11,128 nt of DNA from Betaproteobacteria bacterium (lineage in GTDB: Bacteria > Pseudomonadota > Gammaproteobacteria > Burkholderiales > Casimicrobiaceae): positions 1-11,128 of the forward strand of contig VBCL01000173.1 in NCBI GenBank assembly GCA_005888865.1. Reading direction: 5' to 3'. Each line of letters begins with the position of its first letter. Within the stretch, counting starts at the first letter, position 1. The notes under the pieces are model-generated. The model made no database searches and was not told the DNA's origin. It worked only from the letters and a program-made list of their open reading frames with translations. Below are positions 5,463 to 11,128 of the stretch, in pieces. A program made the translations under genes and the position numbers.

Positions 5463-6974
5463 CTAGCGGCCGTACTGCTCGCGCAGGTAAGCCGCGACGG
5501 TGTCCCGCTGCCCGGCGTCGAGGTGCAGACCGCACTTGGTGCGACGCCATAGCACGTCCTCGGCGCTGCGCGCCCACTCCTGGTGGACCAGATAGTCGAC
5601 CTCCGCCGCGTAAAGCGTGTCACCAAAATACCTGCCCAGGTCTTCGACGGTTTTCGCCTCGCCAAGGATGCGCGGCGTGCGCGTCCCGTGGCGGCGGACC
5701 AACACGCGGCGCAGGTTCTCGGGCAGCGACGGATAGCGCGCGGCGAGGGCGCGCTCGTACGCCGGAAGACTGCCGCGCGGCATGTCGCCGCCCGGGAGCG
5801 GTTCGCGCCTCGTCCATTCCCCCTTCATCCCGGGGAAGAATGGCTTCAACTCCGACAGCGCCGACTCCGCGAGCCGCCGATAGGTTGTGAGTTTGCCGCC
5901 GAAGATCGACAGCAGCGGCGCGCCTCCGCCTTCGCCCGGATCGAGCTTGAGCACGTAGTCGCGGGTCACCGCTGACGGGTCGACCGAGCCATCGTCGTAA
6001 AGGGGACGCACACCACTGTACGTCCAGACGACGTCGCCCACACCGATCGGCCGCGCCAGGTACGCGTTGACGATCCCGCACAGATATTCGATTTCATCGC
6101 GCGACACCACAGGCGCCTCGAATTGTTCCACAGCGATATCCGTGGTTCCGATCAGCGAGAACTCGCCCTGGTACGGAATCACGAACACGATGCGGTGATC
6201 CGCGTTTTGCAGGATGTAGGCGTGGTCCTCGCGATGCACGCGCGGTACGACGATGTGGCTGCCCTTGACATGCCGGACGCCGGCGTCGGCAGGGGTGCTG
6301 CTTGCCTGATCGCGTACCTCCTTGACCCACGGACCCGCCGCATTGACGAGCGCGCGGGCGCGCACTTCCGAAACCGCGCCTGCGGAATCGGCGAGTGCCA
6401 GGCGCCAGAGACCGTTCTCGCGACGCGCGTCGGTGAGCCGAGTGCGCGTCCTGATATCCGCGCCAAGCTCGCGCGCGCCCATCGCGTTCAGAACGACCAG
6501 GCGCGCATCGTCGACGCGCGCGTCCGAGTAGACGAAGCCCTTGTGAAACCTGTCCTTGAGACCAGCGCCCCACTTGCTCGCATGCAGATCGACGCCGAAC
6601 GAGGAGGGCAGTGTCTTTCGCCCGCCTATGTGGTCGTAGAGGAACAGTCCGGCGCGGATCATCCAAGCCGGTCGCAGGTGAGGCTCGTAGGGTAGCGCGA
6701 ACTGAAGCGGTGCGATGATGTGCGGTGCGGCGCGCAGCAGCACCTCGCGCTCGGCGAGCGACTCGGCGACGAGGCGGAATTCGTAGTATTCGAGATAGCG
6801 AAGCCCGCCGTGGATGAGCTTCGTGCTCGACGAGGACGTGTGCGCGGCGAGATCGTCCTTCTCGAGCAGCAGGACCTTGAGCCCGCGCCCGGCCGCATCA
6901 CGCGCGATGCCCGCACCGTTGATTCCGCCGCCGACGATGGCAAGATCGTAATGCGAGGCGGCGAGGGAGGGCAT
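5463..6974 (-). CDS. glpD: Aerobic glycerol-3-phosphate dehydrogenase (FAD, quinone-linked)
   Basis: This enzyme oxidises sn-glycerol 3-phosphate to dihydroxyacetone phosphate at the inner membrane and passes electrons to quinone. From ATG 6974 it has 503 residues, close to the 501 of E. coli GlpD. The N-terminus has the FAD dinucleotide fold YDLAIVGGGINGAGIARDAA, followed by the family segments SSSSTKLIHGGLRYLEYYEF, KGFVYSDARVDDARLV and NAAGPWVKEVRD. The C-terminal DAO_C domain ends with DYLVHQEWARSAEDVLWRRT and KCGLHLDAGQ. An in-frame TTG at 6995 would add seven residues (MPHRPAC); it stands exactly six bases after a TAAAAT hexamer and could be a leaderless start, but the ATG gives the usual N-terminus. 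No Shine-Dalgarno sequence is seen for either. The HAD gene follows 16 bp downstream, and the M20 gene is divergent. Confidence 0.95.
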   Translation of the reverse strand: MPSLAASHYDLAIVGGGINGAGIARDAAGRGLKVLLLEKDDLAAHTSSSSTKLIHGGLRYLEYYEFRLVAESLAEREVLLRAAPHIIAPLQFALPYEPHLRPAWMIRAGLFLYDHIGGRKTLPSSFGVDLHASKWGAGLKDRFHKGFVYSDARVDDARLVVLNAMGARELGADIRTRTRLTDARRENGLWRLALADSAGAVSEVRARALVNAAGPWVKEVRDQASSTPADAGVRHVKGSHIVVPRVHREDHAYILQNADHRIVFVIPYQGEFSLIGTTDIAVEQFEAPVVSRDEIEYLCGIVNAYLARPIGVGDVVWTYSGVRPLYDDGSVDPSAVTRDYVLKLDPGEGGGAPLLSIFGGKLTTYRRLAESALSELKPFFPGMKGEWTRREPLPGGDMPRGSLPAYERALAARYPSLPENLRRVLVRRHGTRTPRILGEAKTVEDLGRYFGDTLYAAEVDYLVHQEWARSAEDVLWRRTKCGLHLDAGQRDTVAAYLREQYGR

Positions 6975-7001
6975 GCAGGCGGGCCGGTGCGGCAACCGGC
7001 G

Positions 7002-7007
7002 ATTTTA
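7002..7007 (-). promoter_or_regulatory. Candidate glpD -10 element
   Basis: TAAAAT on the minus strand (five of six matches to TATAAT). Transcription would start at about 6995-6997, at or just before the TTG at 6995 and about 22 bases before the ATG at 6974. A -35 element is not evident. The spacer shared with the divergent M20 gene is only 106 bp (6975-7080), so the two promoters must be close. Confidence 0.45.
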
Positions 7008-7080
7008 CCGCAGCGGCCTCCTGCCCGTTCTGCGTTACCATCTCGGCTCGAACGCCCTGCCTCCTCATTGCGAGCTTCGC

Positions 7081-8247
7081 ATGAATATCCCGCCCGAGAT
7101 CGCCGCGATCGTTCCCGAAATGAAAGAATGGCGGCACCATATCCACGCCCATCCCGAGACTGCATTCGAGGAGAGAGCAACCGCCGCGTTCGTCGCCGAC
7201 CGGCTCGAATCGTTCGGTCTCGAAGTGCACAGAGGATTGGCGAAGACCGGAGTCGTCGGTGTCCTGCGTCACGGCAGCGGCAACGATGCCATCGGCCTGC
7301 GCGCCGATCTCGACGCGCTGCATATCCAGGAGCGGTCCGGCGTGCCGTACGCCTCGCGCAACGAAGGTCGGATGCACGCCTGCGGCCACGACGGTCATAC
7401 GACCATGCTGCTGGGCGCGGCGCGGGCGCTGACGCGGCGCAAGAAGGTCAACGGCACCGTGTACTTCATCTTCCAGCCCGCCGAGGAGAACGAAGGCGGC
7501 GGCAGGGTGATGGTCGAGGAGGGATTGTTCGAGCGCTTTCCGATGGCCGCCGTGTTCGGCATGCACAATTGGCCGCGTCTGCCTGCTGGAAGCTTTGCAA
7601 TGCGCGCGGGCCCGCTGATGGGCGCCTACGATATCTTCGAGATCGTGGGGACCGGGAAAGGCGCGCACGCGGCGATGGCATACGCCGGCAAGGATCCTAT
7701 GCTGTTTGCCGCTCACTGCATCAGCGCCTTGCAGACGATCGTGGCCCGCAATCTGCACCCGCAGGACGCTGGGGTGGTCACGGTAACGCAGGTGCACGGC
7801 GGCGACACGTGGAATGTCATTCCGCAGGAGGTCGTGCTCCGAGGCACGGTACGAACGTTCAAGCGCGAGGTCCAGGATCTGATCGAGGAACGGCTGCGCG
7901 GCATCGTCGGCGGCGTGGCAGCGACTTTCGACATGACCGCGACCGTTCGCTACGAGCGCCGCTATCCGGCCACCGTCAACAGCGAGGCGGAGACGCGGCA
8001 CGCCATCACCGCGGCGAGCGCGGTCGTCGGCGCCTCGAACGTCGATACCAATCCGACTCCTGAGATGGGCAGCGAGGACTTCTCGTTCATGCTGCAGGCG
8101 AGACCCGGCTGCTACGTCTGGCTCGGCGCTGGCGCCGATGTCGACACGCCGAACATCCACAGCCCGCACTACGATTTCAACGACGACGTGCTGCAGATCG
8201 GCGCGAGCTACTGGGTGACGCTGGCCGAGCAGCAGCTAGCGGCGTGA
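7081..8247 (+). CDS. M20 family amidohydrolase (M20D type, hippurate hydrolase/N-acyl amino acid amidohydrolase-like)
   Basis: The 388-residue cytoplasmic metalloenzyme hydrolyses the amide bond of an N-acyl amino acid or similar compound. The catalytic domain shows LRADLDALHI (74-82), the metal site MHACGHDGHTTMLLG (Cys101, His103), FQPAEENEGGGRVMVEEG (Glu135-Glu136) and His162 in GMHNWP. The inserted dimerisation domain begins near residue 180 and contains GKGAHAAMAYAGKDP, where most relatives read GGHAAMPH. The last metal ligand is in NIHSPHYDFND (His360/His363). The ATG at 7081 gives the standard opening (EMKEWRHHIHAHPETAFEE); in-frame codons upstream add nothing recognisable. The substrate cannot be decided: hippurate hydrolase, aminoacylase and IAA-amino acid hydrolase annotations are all used in this family. 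It stands alone, divergent from glpD. Confidence 0.92.
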   Translation: MNIPPEIAAIVPEMKEWRHHIHAHPETAFEERATAAFVADRLESFGLEVHRGLAKTGVVGVLRHGSGNDAIGLRADLDALHIQERSGVPYASRNEGRMHACGHDGHTTMLLGAARALTRRKKVNGTVYFIFQPAEENEGGGRVMVEEGLFERFPMAAVFGMHNWPRLPAGSFAMRAGPLMGAYDIFEIVGTGKGAHAAMAYAGKDPMLFAAHCISALQTIVARNLHPQDAGVVTVTQVHGGDTWNVIPQEVVLRGTVRTFKREVQDLIEERLRGIVGGVAATFDMTATVRYERRYPATVNSEAETRHAITAASAVVGASNVDTNPTPEMGSEDFSFMLQARPGCYVWLGAGADVDTPNIHSPHYDFNDDVLQIGASYWVTLAEQQLAA

Positions 8248-8262
8248 GCCCGCAGCGAGGGG

Positions 8263-8302
8263 CGCCACGCGCGGCTAGTGCGTGGGGAACAATCGCGTGG
8301 CG
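8263..8302 (+). repeat. Inverted repeat between the M20 gene and the toxin-antitoxin pair
   Basis: CGCCACGCG (8263-8271) pairs perfectly with CGCGTGGCG (8294-8302) around a 22-base loop. It begins 16 bases after the M20 stop codon and ends just before the -35 element of vapB. It may end M20 transcription despite the lack of a T-run, or be part of the vapBC control region. Confidence 0.4.
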
Positions 8303-8304
8303 GG

Positions 8305-8333
8305 TTGACGCGCGCGGTGTGATGCATTAGCAT
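8305..8333 (+). promoter_or_regulatory. vapBC promoter
   Basis: TTGACG (8305-8310), a 17-bp spacer and TAGCAT (8328-8333) match the -35 (five of six) and -10 (four of six) consensus with ideal spacing. The -10 ends seven bases before the vapB ATG, so the transcript should begin at the start codon or nearly so. No Shine-Dalgarno sequence is present. Confidence 0.6.
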
Positions 8334-8342
8334 CTGATGCAT
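8320..8342 (+). promoter_or_regulatory. Likely autoregulatory operator of the toxin-antitoxin pair
   Basis: TGATGCAT occurs at 8320-8327 and 8335-8342, each copy containing the palindrome ATGCAT, centred 15 bp apart. Between them GATGC-ATTA-GCATC (8321-8334) forms a perfect inverted repeat covering the -10. VapB-type antitoxins, alone or with toxin, typically repress their own promoter by binding such repeats; a complex here would cover both the -10 and the start codon. Confidence 0.5.
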
Positions 8343-8583
8343 GCGCACCACTCTGGATATCGACAAGGACGTCCTGCAGGCGGCCAAGGAACGCGCGCGC
8401 CGGGAGAAGAAAACGGCAGGCGCGGTCATCTCCGAGCTGGCGCGCCAAGCGCTGACGGCGCCGCCCGATGCGCCGGGGGTTCGCGAGCCGAAAGCGCGCT
8501 ACGGATTCCGCCCGTTTGCCAAACGCGGCGCCGTGGTCACCAATGAGCTGATCGACAAGCTCCGCGAAGACGACGCCTATTGA
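8341..8583 (+). CDS. vapB: VapB-type antitoxin
   Basis: The 80-residue protein opens MRTTLDIDKDVLQAAKERAR, the ribbon-helix-helix DNA-binding fold of VapB/CopG antitoxins, with the second helix in TAGAVISELARQAL (about 26-39). The tail, about 45-80 (YGFRPFAKRGAVVTNELIDKL), would thread into the toxin and block its active site. ATG 8341 is preferred over the out-of-frame ATG at 8337 because it yields the family N-terminus. The stop overlaps the toxin start by one base (TGATG), the usual arrangement for coupled production of toxin after antitoxin. Expression is probably autoregulated through the repeats at 8320-8342. Confidence 0.88.
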   Translation: MRTTLDIDKDVLQAAKERARREKKTAGAVISELARQALTAPPDAPGVREPKARYGFRPFAKRGAVVTNELIDKLREDDAY

Positions 8584-9011
8584 TGCGCGCGCTGCTCGAC
8601 GTCAACGTCCTGATCGCGCTGCTCGATGCCGATCATTCACTGCACGCTCGCGCGATGGAATGGTTCGCGGGCCAGGCGCGCTCCGGCTGGGCGTCGTGTC
8701 CCATTACCCAGAATGGCTGCGCACGCATCATGTCGCATCCTGGCTACCCCAACCCGTTGCCGGTGAGCGCCGTGATGGAGCGGCTCGGCGAAGCGGCCGC
8801 CAGCGCCCATCATGAGTTCTGGGCCGACGACATCAGCATGCTCGACGCGCGCGTTGTCGATCGCGCACGCATCCACGGACCGCGACAGCTTACCGACATC
8901 TATCTCCTCGCTCTGGCGGTCCGGCACGGAGAGAGGTTCGCCACGTTTGATTCGGCGATTTCCAGCGATGCCGTGAAGGGCGCCCAGAAGCGGCACGTCC
9001 TGGTGCTGTGA
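8583..9011 (+). CDS. vapC: VapC-type PIN-domain ribonuclease toxin
   Basis: The 142-residue PIN-domain protein begins MRALLDVNVLIALLDADH and ends near FATFDSAISSDA, as VapC toxins of the large-mycobacterial-family kind do. These are Mg-dependent RNases that cleave tRNA or rRNA when not bound by VapB. The acidic residues visible are Asp6, Asp105 (QLTDIYLLALA) and Asp123 (FATFD). The position that is usually Glu in PIN domains falls in CPITQNGCARI and is Gln43; TQNG is, to my knowledge, usual in this subfamily. ATG 8583 overlaps the antitoxin stop; a TTG at 8580 is possible but less likely. It converges on atpC across a 64-bp gap in which I see no clear terminator. Confidence 0.88.
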   Translation: MRALLDVNVLIALLDADHSLHARAMEWFAGQARSGWASCPITQNGCARIMSHPGYPNPLPVSAVMERLGEAAASAHHEFWADDISMLDARVVDRARIHGPRQLTDIYLLALAVRHGERFATFDSAISSDAVKGAQKRHVLVL

Positions 9012-9075
9012 CGCCTACCACGAGGCGCGAGACTGCGTGCTAGAGAGCGCGCACGATCGGTCCGGCCGCCGCTAG

Positions 9076-9501
9076 TTAACTGCGCGTGCGGCGCAACTTG
9101 CGGATCGCGGCGAGCTGCGCGAGGGCTCCGGCAAGCTCGCCTTCGGCCTTCGCGATTTCCTCGCGCGAAGTCTTGTTCTGCATCGCTTCCTCGGCGCGCT
9201 GCTTCGCTTCGAGCGCTTGCTTTTCGTCGAGGTCCTTCGCCCGGATCGCAGTATCGGACAGGACGGTCACGACGTCCGGCTGCACTTCGAGGAACCCGCC
9301 CTGGACGAAGACGATCTGCTCCTCGTCCTGGCCAGGGACCTTGATGCGTACCTCGCCGGGCTTGATCTGGGTGATCAGCGGCGTGTGCTTCGGATAGATA
9401 CCGAGCTCACCCATGACCCCGGGCAGCACGACGAACTCAGCCTCGCCCGAGTAGATCGACTCGGTGAGGCTGACGACGTCGACGTGGATGGTGTGGGCCA
9501 T
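9076..9501 (-). CDS. atpC: F-type ATP synthase, epsilon subunit
   Basis: The 141-residue epsilon subunit belongs to the rotor stalk of F1 and links rotation with inhibition of ATP hydrolysis. The N-terminal beta-sandwich runs to about residue 90 (VDVVSLTESIYSGEAEFVVL, LPGVMGELGIYPKHTPLI, GGFLEVQPDVVTVLSDTA). The C-terminal helical hairpin of about 45 residues is Ala/Glu/Lys-rich (EKQALEAKQRAEEAM). Length and order are normal. Its ATG (9499-9501) overlaps the atpD stop by one base (TAATG), so it is translationally coupled. It is the last gene of the ATP synthase operon. Confidence 0.96.
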   Translation of the reverse strand: MAHTIHVDVVSLTESIYSGEAEFVVLPGVMGELGIYPKHTPLITQIKPGEVRIKVPGQDEEQIVFVQGGFLEVQPDVVTVLSDTAIRAKDLDEKQALEAKQRAEEAMQNKTSREEIAKAEGELAGALAQLAAIRKLRRTRS

Positions 9502-10901
9502 TATTGCAGCGACTTCGCCTTCTCGGCGGCCTCTTCGATCGCGCCGATCATGTAAAACGCCTGCTCGGGCAGCTGATCGTACTCGCCGTCGACGATCGCC
9601 TTGAAGCCGCGGATGGTGTCCTTGAGCGCGACGTACTTGCCGGGCGACCCCGTAAATGTTTCCGCGACGTGGAACGGCTGCGACAGGAAGCGCTGGATCT
9701 TGCGCGCCCGCGCCACGGCGAGCTTGTCTTCCGGCGAGAGCTCGTCCATCCCGAGAATCGCGATGATGTCGCGCAGCTCCTTGTAGCGCTGCAGCGTCTG
9801 CTGAACGCGGCGTGCGACCGTGTAATGCTCCTCGCCGACGACGTGCGGATCGAGCTGGCGCGAAGTGGAATCGAGCGGATCGACCGCCGGATAGATGCCG
9901 AGCGAAGCGATGTCGCGGGAGAGCACCACGGTGGAGTCGAGGTGCCCGAAAGTCGTCGCGGGCGACGGATCGGTCAGGTCGTCGGCCGGCACGTACACCG
10001 CCTGGACCGACGTGATCGACCCGGTCTTGGTCGACGTGATGCGCTCCTGCAGCTCCCCCATCTCCGCGGCGAGCGTCGGCTGATAGCCCACCGCAGACGG
10101 CATCCGGCCGAGCAGCGCGGAGACTTCGGTGCCGGCGAGCGTGTAGCGATAGATGTTGTCGATGAACAGCAGAACGTCGCGGCCCTCGTCACGGAAGAAC
10201 TCGGCCATCGTGAGACCCGTGAGCGCGACGCGCAGACGATTTCCGGGCGGCTCATTCATCTGTCCGTAAACCATCGCGACCTTCGACTCGGGCAGGTTGT
10301 CGAGCTTGATGACGCCCGCTTCGCGCATCTCGTGATAGAAGTCATTGCCCTCGCGGGTGCGTTCGCCAACGCCGGCGAAGACCGACAACCCCGAGTGCTG
10401 GGTGGCGATGTTGTTGATGAGCTCGAGCATGTTGACGGTCTTGCCCACGCCCGCGCCGCCGAAAAGACCCACCTTGCCGCCCTTTGCGAAAGGGCAGACG
10501 AGGTCGATGACCTTGATGCCCGTTTCCAGTAGCTCGGTTGAAGGCGACAGTTCCTCGAAGCTCGGCGCATCGCGGTGAATCGGCATGCTGCGCTCGGCCT
10601 TCACCGGCCCGCGTTCGTCGATCGGCCGTCCGAGCACGTCCATGATGCGGCCGAGCGTGGCCGGCCCCACCGGCACCGAGATGCCGGCGCCCGTGTTCTT
10701 GGCCTTCATGCCGCGGCGCAAGCCCTCCGCGCTGCCGAGGCAGATCGTCCGCACCACGCCGTCGCCGAGTTGCTGCTGCACCTCTAACGTCAACTCGCCG
10801 CCTTCGAGCGTCAACGCGTCGTAGATCTTGGGCAGATGCTCGCGCGAGAATTCGACGTCGATCACCGCGCCGATGCACTGGACAACCGTTCCTTCGTTCA
10901 T
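9501..10901 (-). CDS. atpD: F-type ATP synthase, beta subunit
   Basis: The 466-residue catalytic subunit makes ATP in F1. It has Walker A GGAGVGKT (148-155), catalytic Glu180 in GVGERTREGNDFYHEM, the Walker B region VLLFIDNIYRYTLAGTEVSALLGRM (here IDNIYR), and the lever DELSPED followed by KIQRFLSQPFHVAETFTGSPG. The start ATG (10899-10901) has AGGA six bases upstream on the minus strand. Length and motifs are complete. It follows atpG after a 148-bp spacer with two small inverted repeats, and runs into atpC with a one-base overlap. Confidence 0.97.
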   Translation of the reverse strand: MNEGTVVQCIGAVIDVEFSREHLPKIYDALTLEGGELTLEVQQQLGDGVVRTICLGSAEGLRRGMKAKNTGAGISVPVGPATLGRIMDVLGRPIDERGPVKAERSMPIHRDAPSFEELSPSTELLETGIKVIDLVCPFAKGGKVGLFGGAGVGKTVNMLELINNIATQHSGLSVFAGVGERTREGNDFYHEMREAGVIKLDNLPESKVAMVYGQMNEPPGNRLRVALTGLTMAEFFRDEGRDVLLFIDNIYRYTLAGTEVSALLGRMPSAVGYQPTLAAEMGELQERITSTKTGSITSVQAVYVPADDLTDPSPATTFGHLDSTVVLSRDIASLGIYPAVDPLDSTSRQLDPHVVGEEHYTVARRVQQTLQRYKELRDIIAILGMDELSPEDKLAVARARKIQRFLSQPFHVAETFTGSPGKYVALKDTIRGFKAIVDGEYDQLPEQAFYMIGAIEEAAEKAKSLQ

Positions 10902-10906
10902 GTTCG

Positions 10907-10911
10907 TTCCT
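10907..10911 (-). promoter_or_regulatory. atpD Shine-Dalgarno sequence
   Basis: AGGAA on the minus strand, five bases before the atpD ATG. It fixes the start and shows that strongly expressed genes here do use this signal. Confidence 0.6.
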
Positions 10912-10944
10912 AAGCTAAATGCAAATCTTTAAGCCTCTTACACC

Positions 10945-10977
10945 GCCGCCGCATCTGAAGGATCAAACCGCGGCGGC
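10945..10977 (-). repeat. Hairpin in the atpG-atpD spacer
   Basis: GCCGCCGC (10945-10952) pairs perfectly with GCGGCGGC (10970-10977) around a 17-base loop. In the mRNA (minus strand) it would stand about 45 bases before the atpD start codon. It could adjust the stability or relative yield of atpD, the subunit needed in three copies; this is inference. Confidence 0.45.
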
Positions 10978-10991
10978 TCCTGGAGGATCTG

Positions 10992-11031
10992 GTCTCGCCG
11001 TAACGTTCGCTTCGCTCACGTTAGTCTCGCC
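10992..11031. repeat. Small palindrome flanked by 8-bp direct repeats
   Basis: GTCTCGCC occurs at 10992-10999 and 11024-11031. Between the copies, TAACGT (11001-11006) and ACGTTA (11018-11023) form an inverted repeat around the core TCGCTTCGCTC. The arrangement resembles a tiny inserted element with a target-site duplication, or a dispersed extragenic palindrome. It lies 18 bp after the atpG stop codon, in the spacer before atpD. Confidence 0.5.
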
Positions 11032-11049
11032 CGATCTTCCGGCGGCGCG

Positions 11050-11128
11050 TCAAACAGCCGCCGCGCCGCCCACGATCTCGGAGAGCTCCTTGGTAATCGC
11101 GGCCTGGCGCGTCTTGTTGTAGATGAGC
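11050..11128 (-). CDS. atpG: F-type ATP synthase, gamma subunit, C-terminal end (partial)
   Basis: The last 25 residues of the gamma subunit, read from the window edge: LIYNKTRQAAITKELSEIV, then GGAAAV and TGA (11052-11050). This is the strongly conserved C-terminal helix of gamma that turns inside the alpha/beta ring. The rest of the gene lies beyond the right edge. Position and strand agree with the order atpG-atpD-atpC. Confidence 0.92.
   Translation of the reverse strand, partial: LIYNKTRQAAITKELSEIVGGAAAV

Noticed and set aside
6720..8063. Plus-strand open frame of about 447 codons opposite glpD and into the M20 gene
   Set aside because: It is a shadow of glpD (antisense) and of the M20 gene (other frame), Arg-rich and without motifs.
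8700..8730. Missing acidic residue (Gln43) in the VapC active site
   Set aside because: TQNG at this place is, as I remember it, common in the mycobacterial-type VapC subfamily, so the toxin need not be inactive.
9012..9075. Possible bidirectional terminator between vapC and atpC
   Set aside because: Only a weak CGCACG/CGTGCG pairing is visible, with no T-run on either side, so it is not supported.
9600..9800. DELSPED in place of DELSEED in the ATP synthase beta subunit
   Set aside because: As far as I recall this variant is usual in betaproteobacteria such as Burkholderia, so it helps placement but is not anomalous.

Overview
The window is a GC-rich chromosomal segment. The sequence of its proteins suggests a betaproteobacterium: the ATP synthase gamma tail ends VGGAAAV, the beta subunit carries DELSPED, and there is a small MIRYGFN-type protein I associate with that class. 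This placement rests on recognition, not on a search.

Left third (1-3710, + strand): the 3' end of a phosphonate-type substrate-binding protein (phnD), a 202-bp gap packed with three hairpins, then phnC (ATPase) and two phnE permease genes in tight succession, followed 9 bp later by an orphan ParA-type ATPase. The PhnD-PhnC-PhnE-PhnE set would form a complete ABC importer for a phosphonate, phosphite or similar oxyanion. No catabolic gene (C-P lyase, phosphonatase, phosphite dehydrogenase) is present in the window. phnC and phnE1 are joined by a 17-nt near-tandem duplication that creates a six-codon micro-ORF with ATGA overlaps at both ends.

Middle (3684-5446): a small conserved-looking protein of unknown function on the minus strand, overlapping the parA 3' end; a 448-bp stretch without a gene; a short zinc-ribbon protein; and a HAD-IIB phosphatase gene on the minus strand that is frameshifted in this sequence. 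The zinc-ribbon and HAD genes overlap tail to tail. This is the part that looks least maintained.

Right half (5446-11128): glpD (minus strand, just upstream of the HAD gene and probably co-transcribed with it), divergent from an M20-family amidohydrolase; a VapBC-type toxin-antitoxin pair with a recognisable promoter/operator; and, on the minus strand, the end of the ATP synthase operon (atpG 3' end, atpD, atpC). The atpG-atpD spacer holds a small palindrome flanked by 8-bp direct repeats.

Across the window, four genes (phnC, parA, vapB, glpD) have a -10-like hexamer only 5-7 nt before a possible start codon and no Shine-Dalgarno sequence, whereas the small minus-strand protein, the zinc-ribbon gene and atpD have clear Shine-Dalgarno sequences. 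This points to leaderless transcripts for a subset of genes. I see no CRISPR array, tRNA, rRNA, insertion sequence or phage gene. No wholly new multi-gene system is evident; the most interesting points are the micro-ORF relay, the leaderless pattern, the orphan ParA linked to a transporter, and the hairpin cluster.
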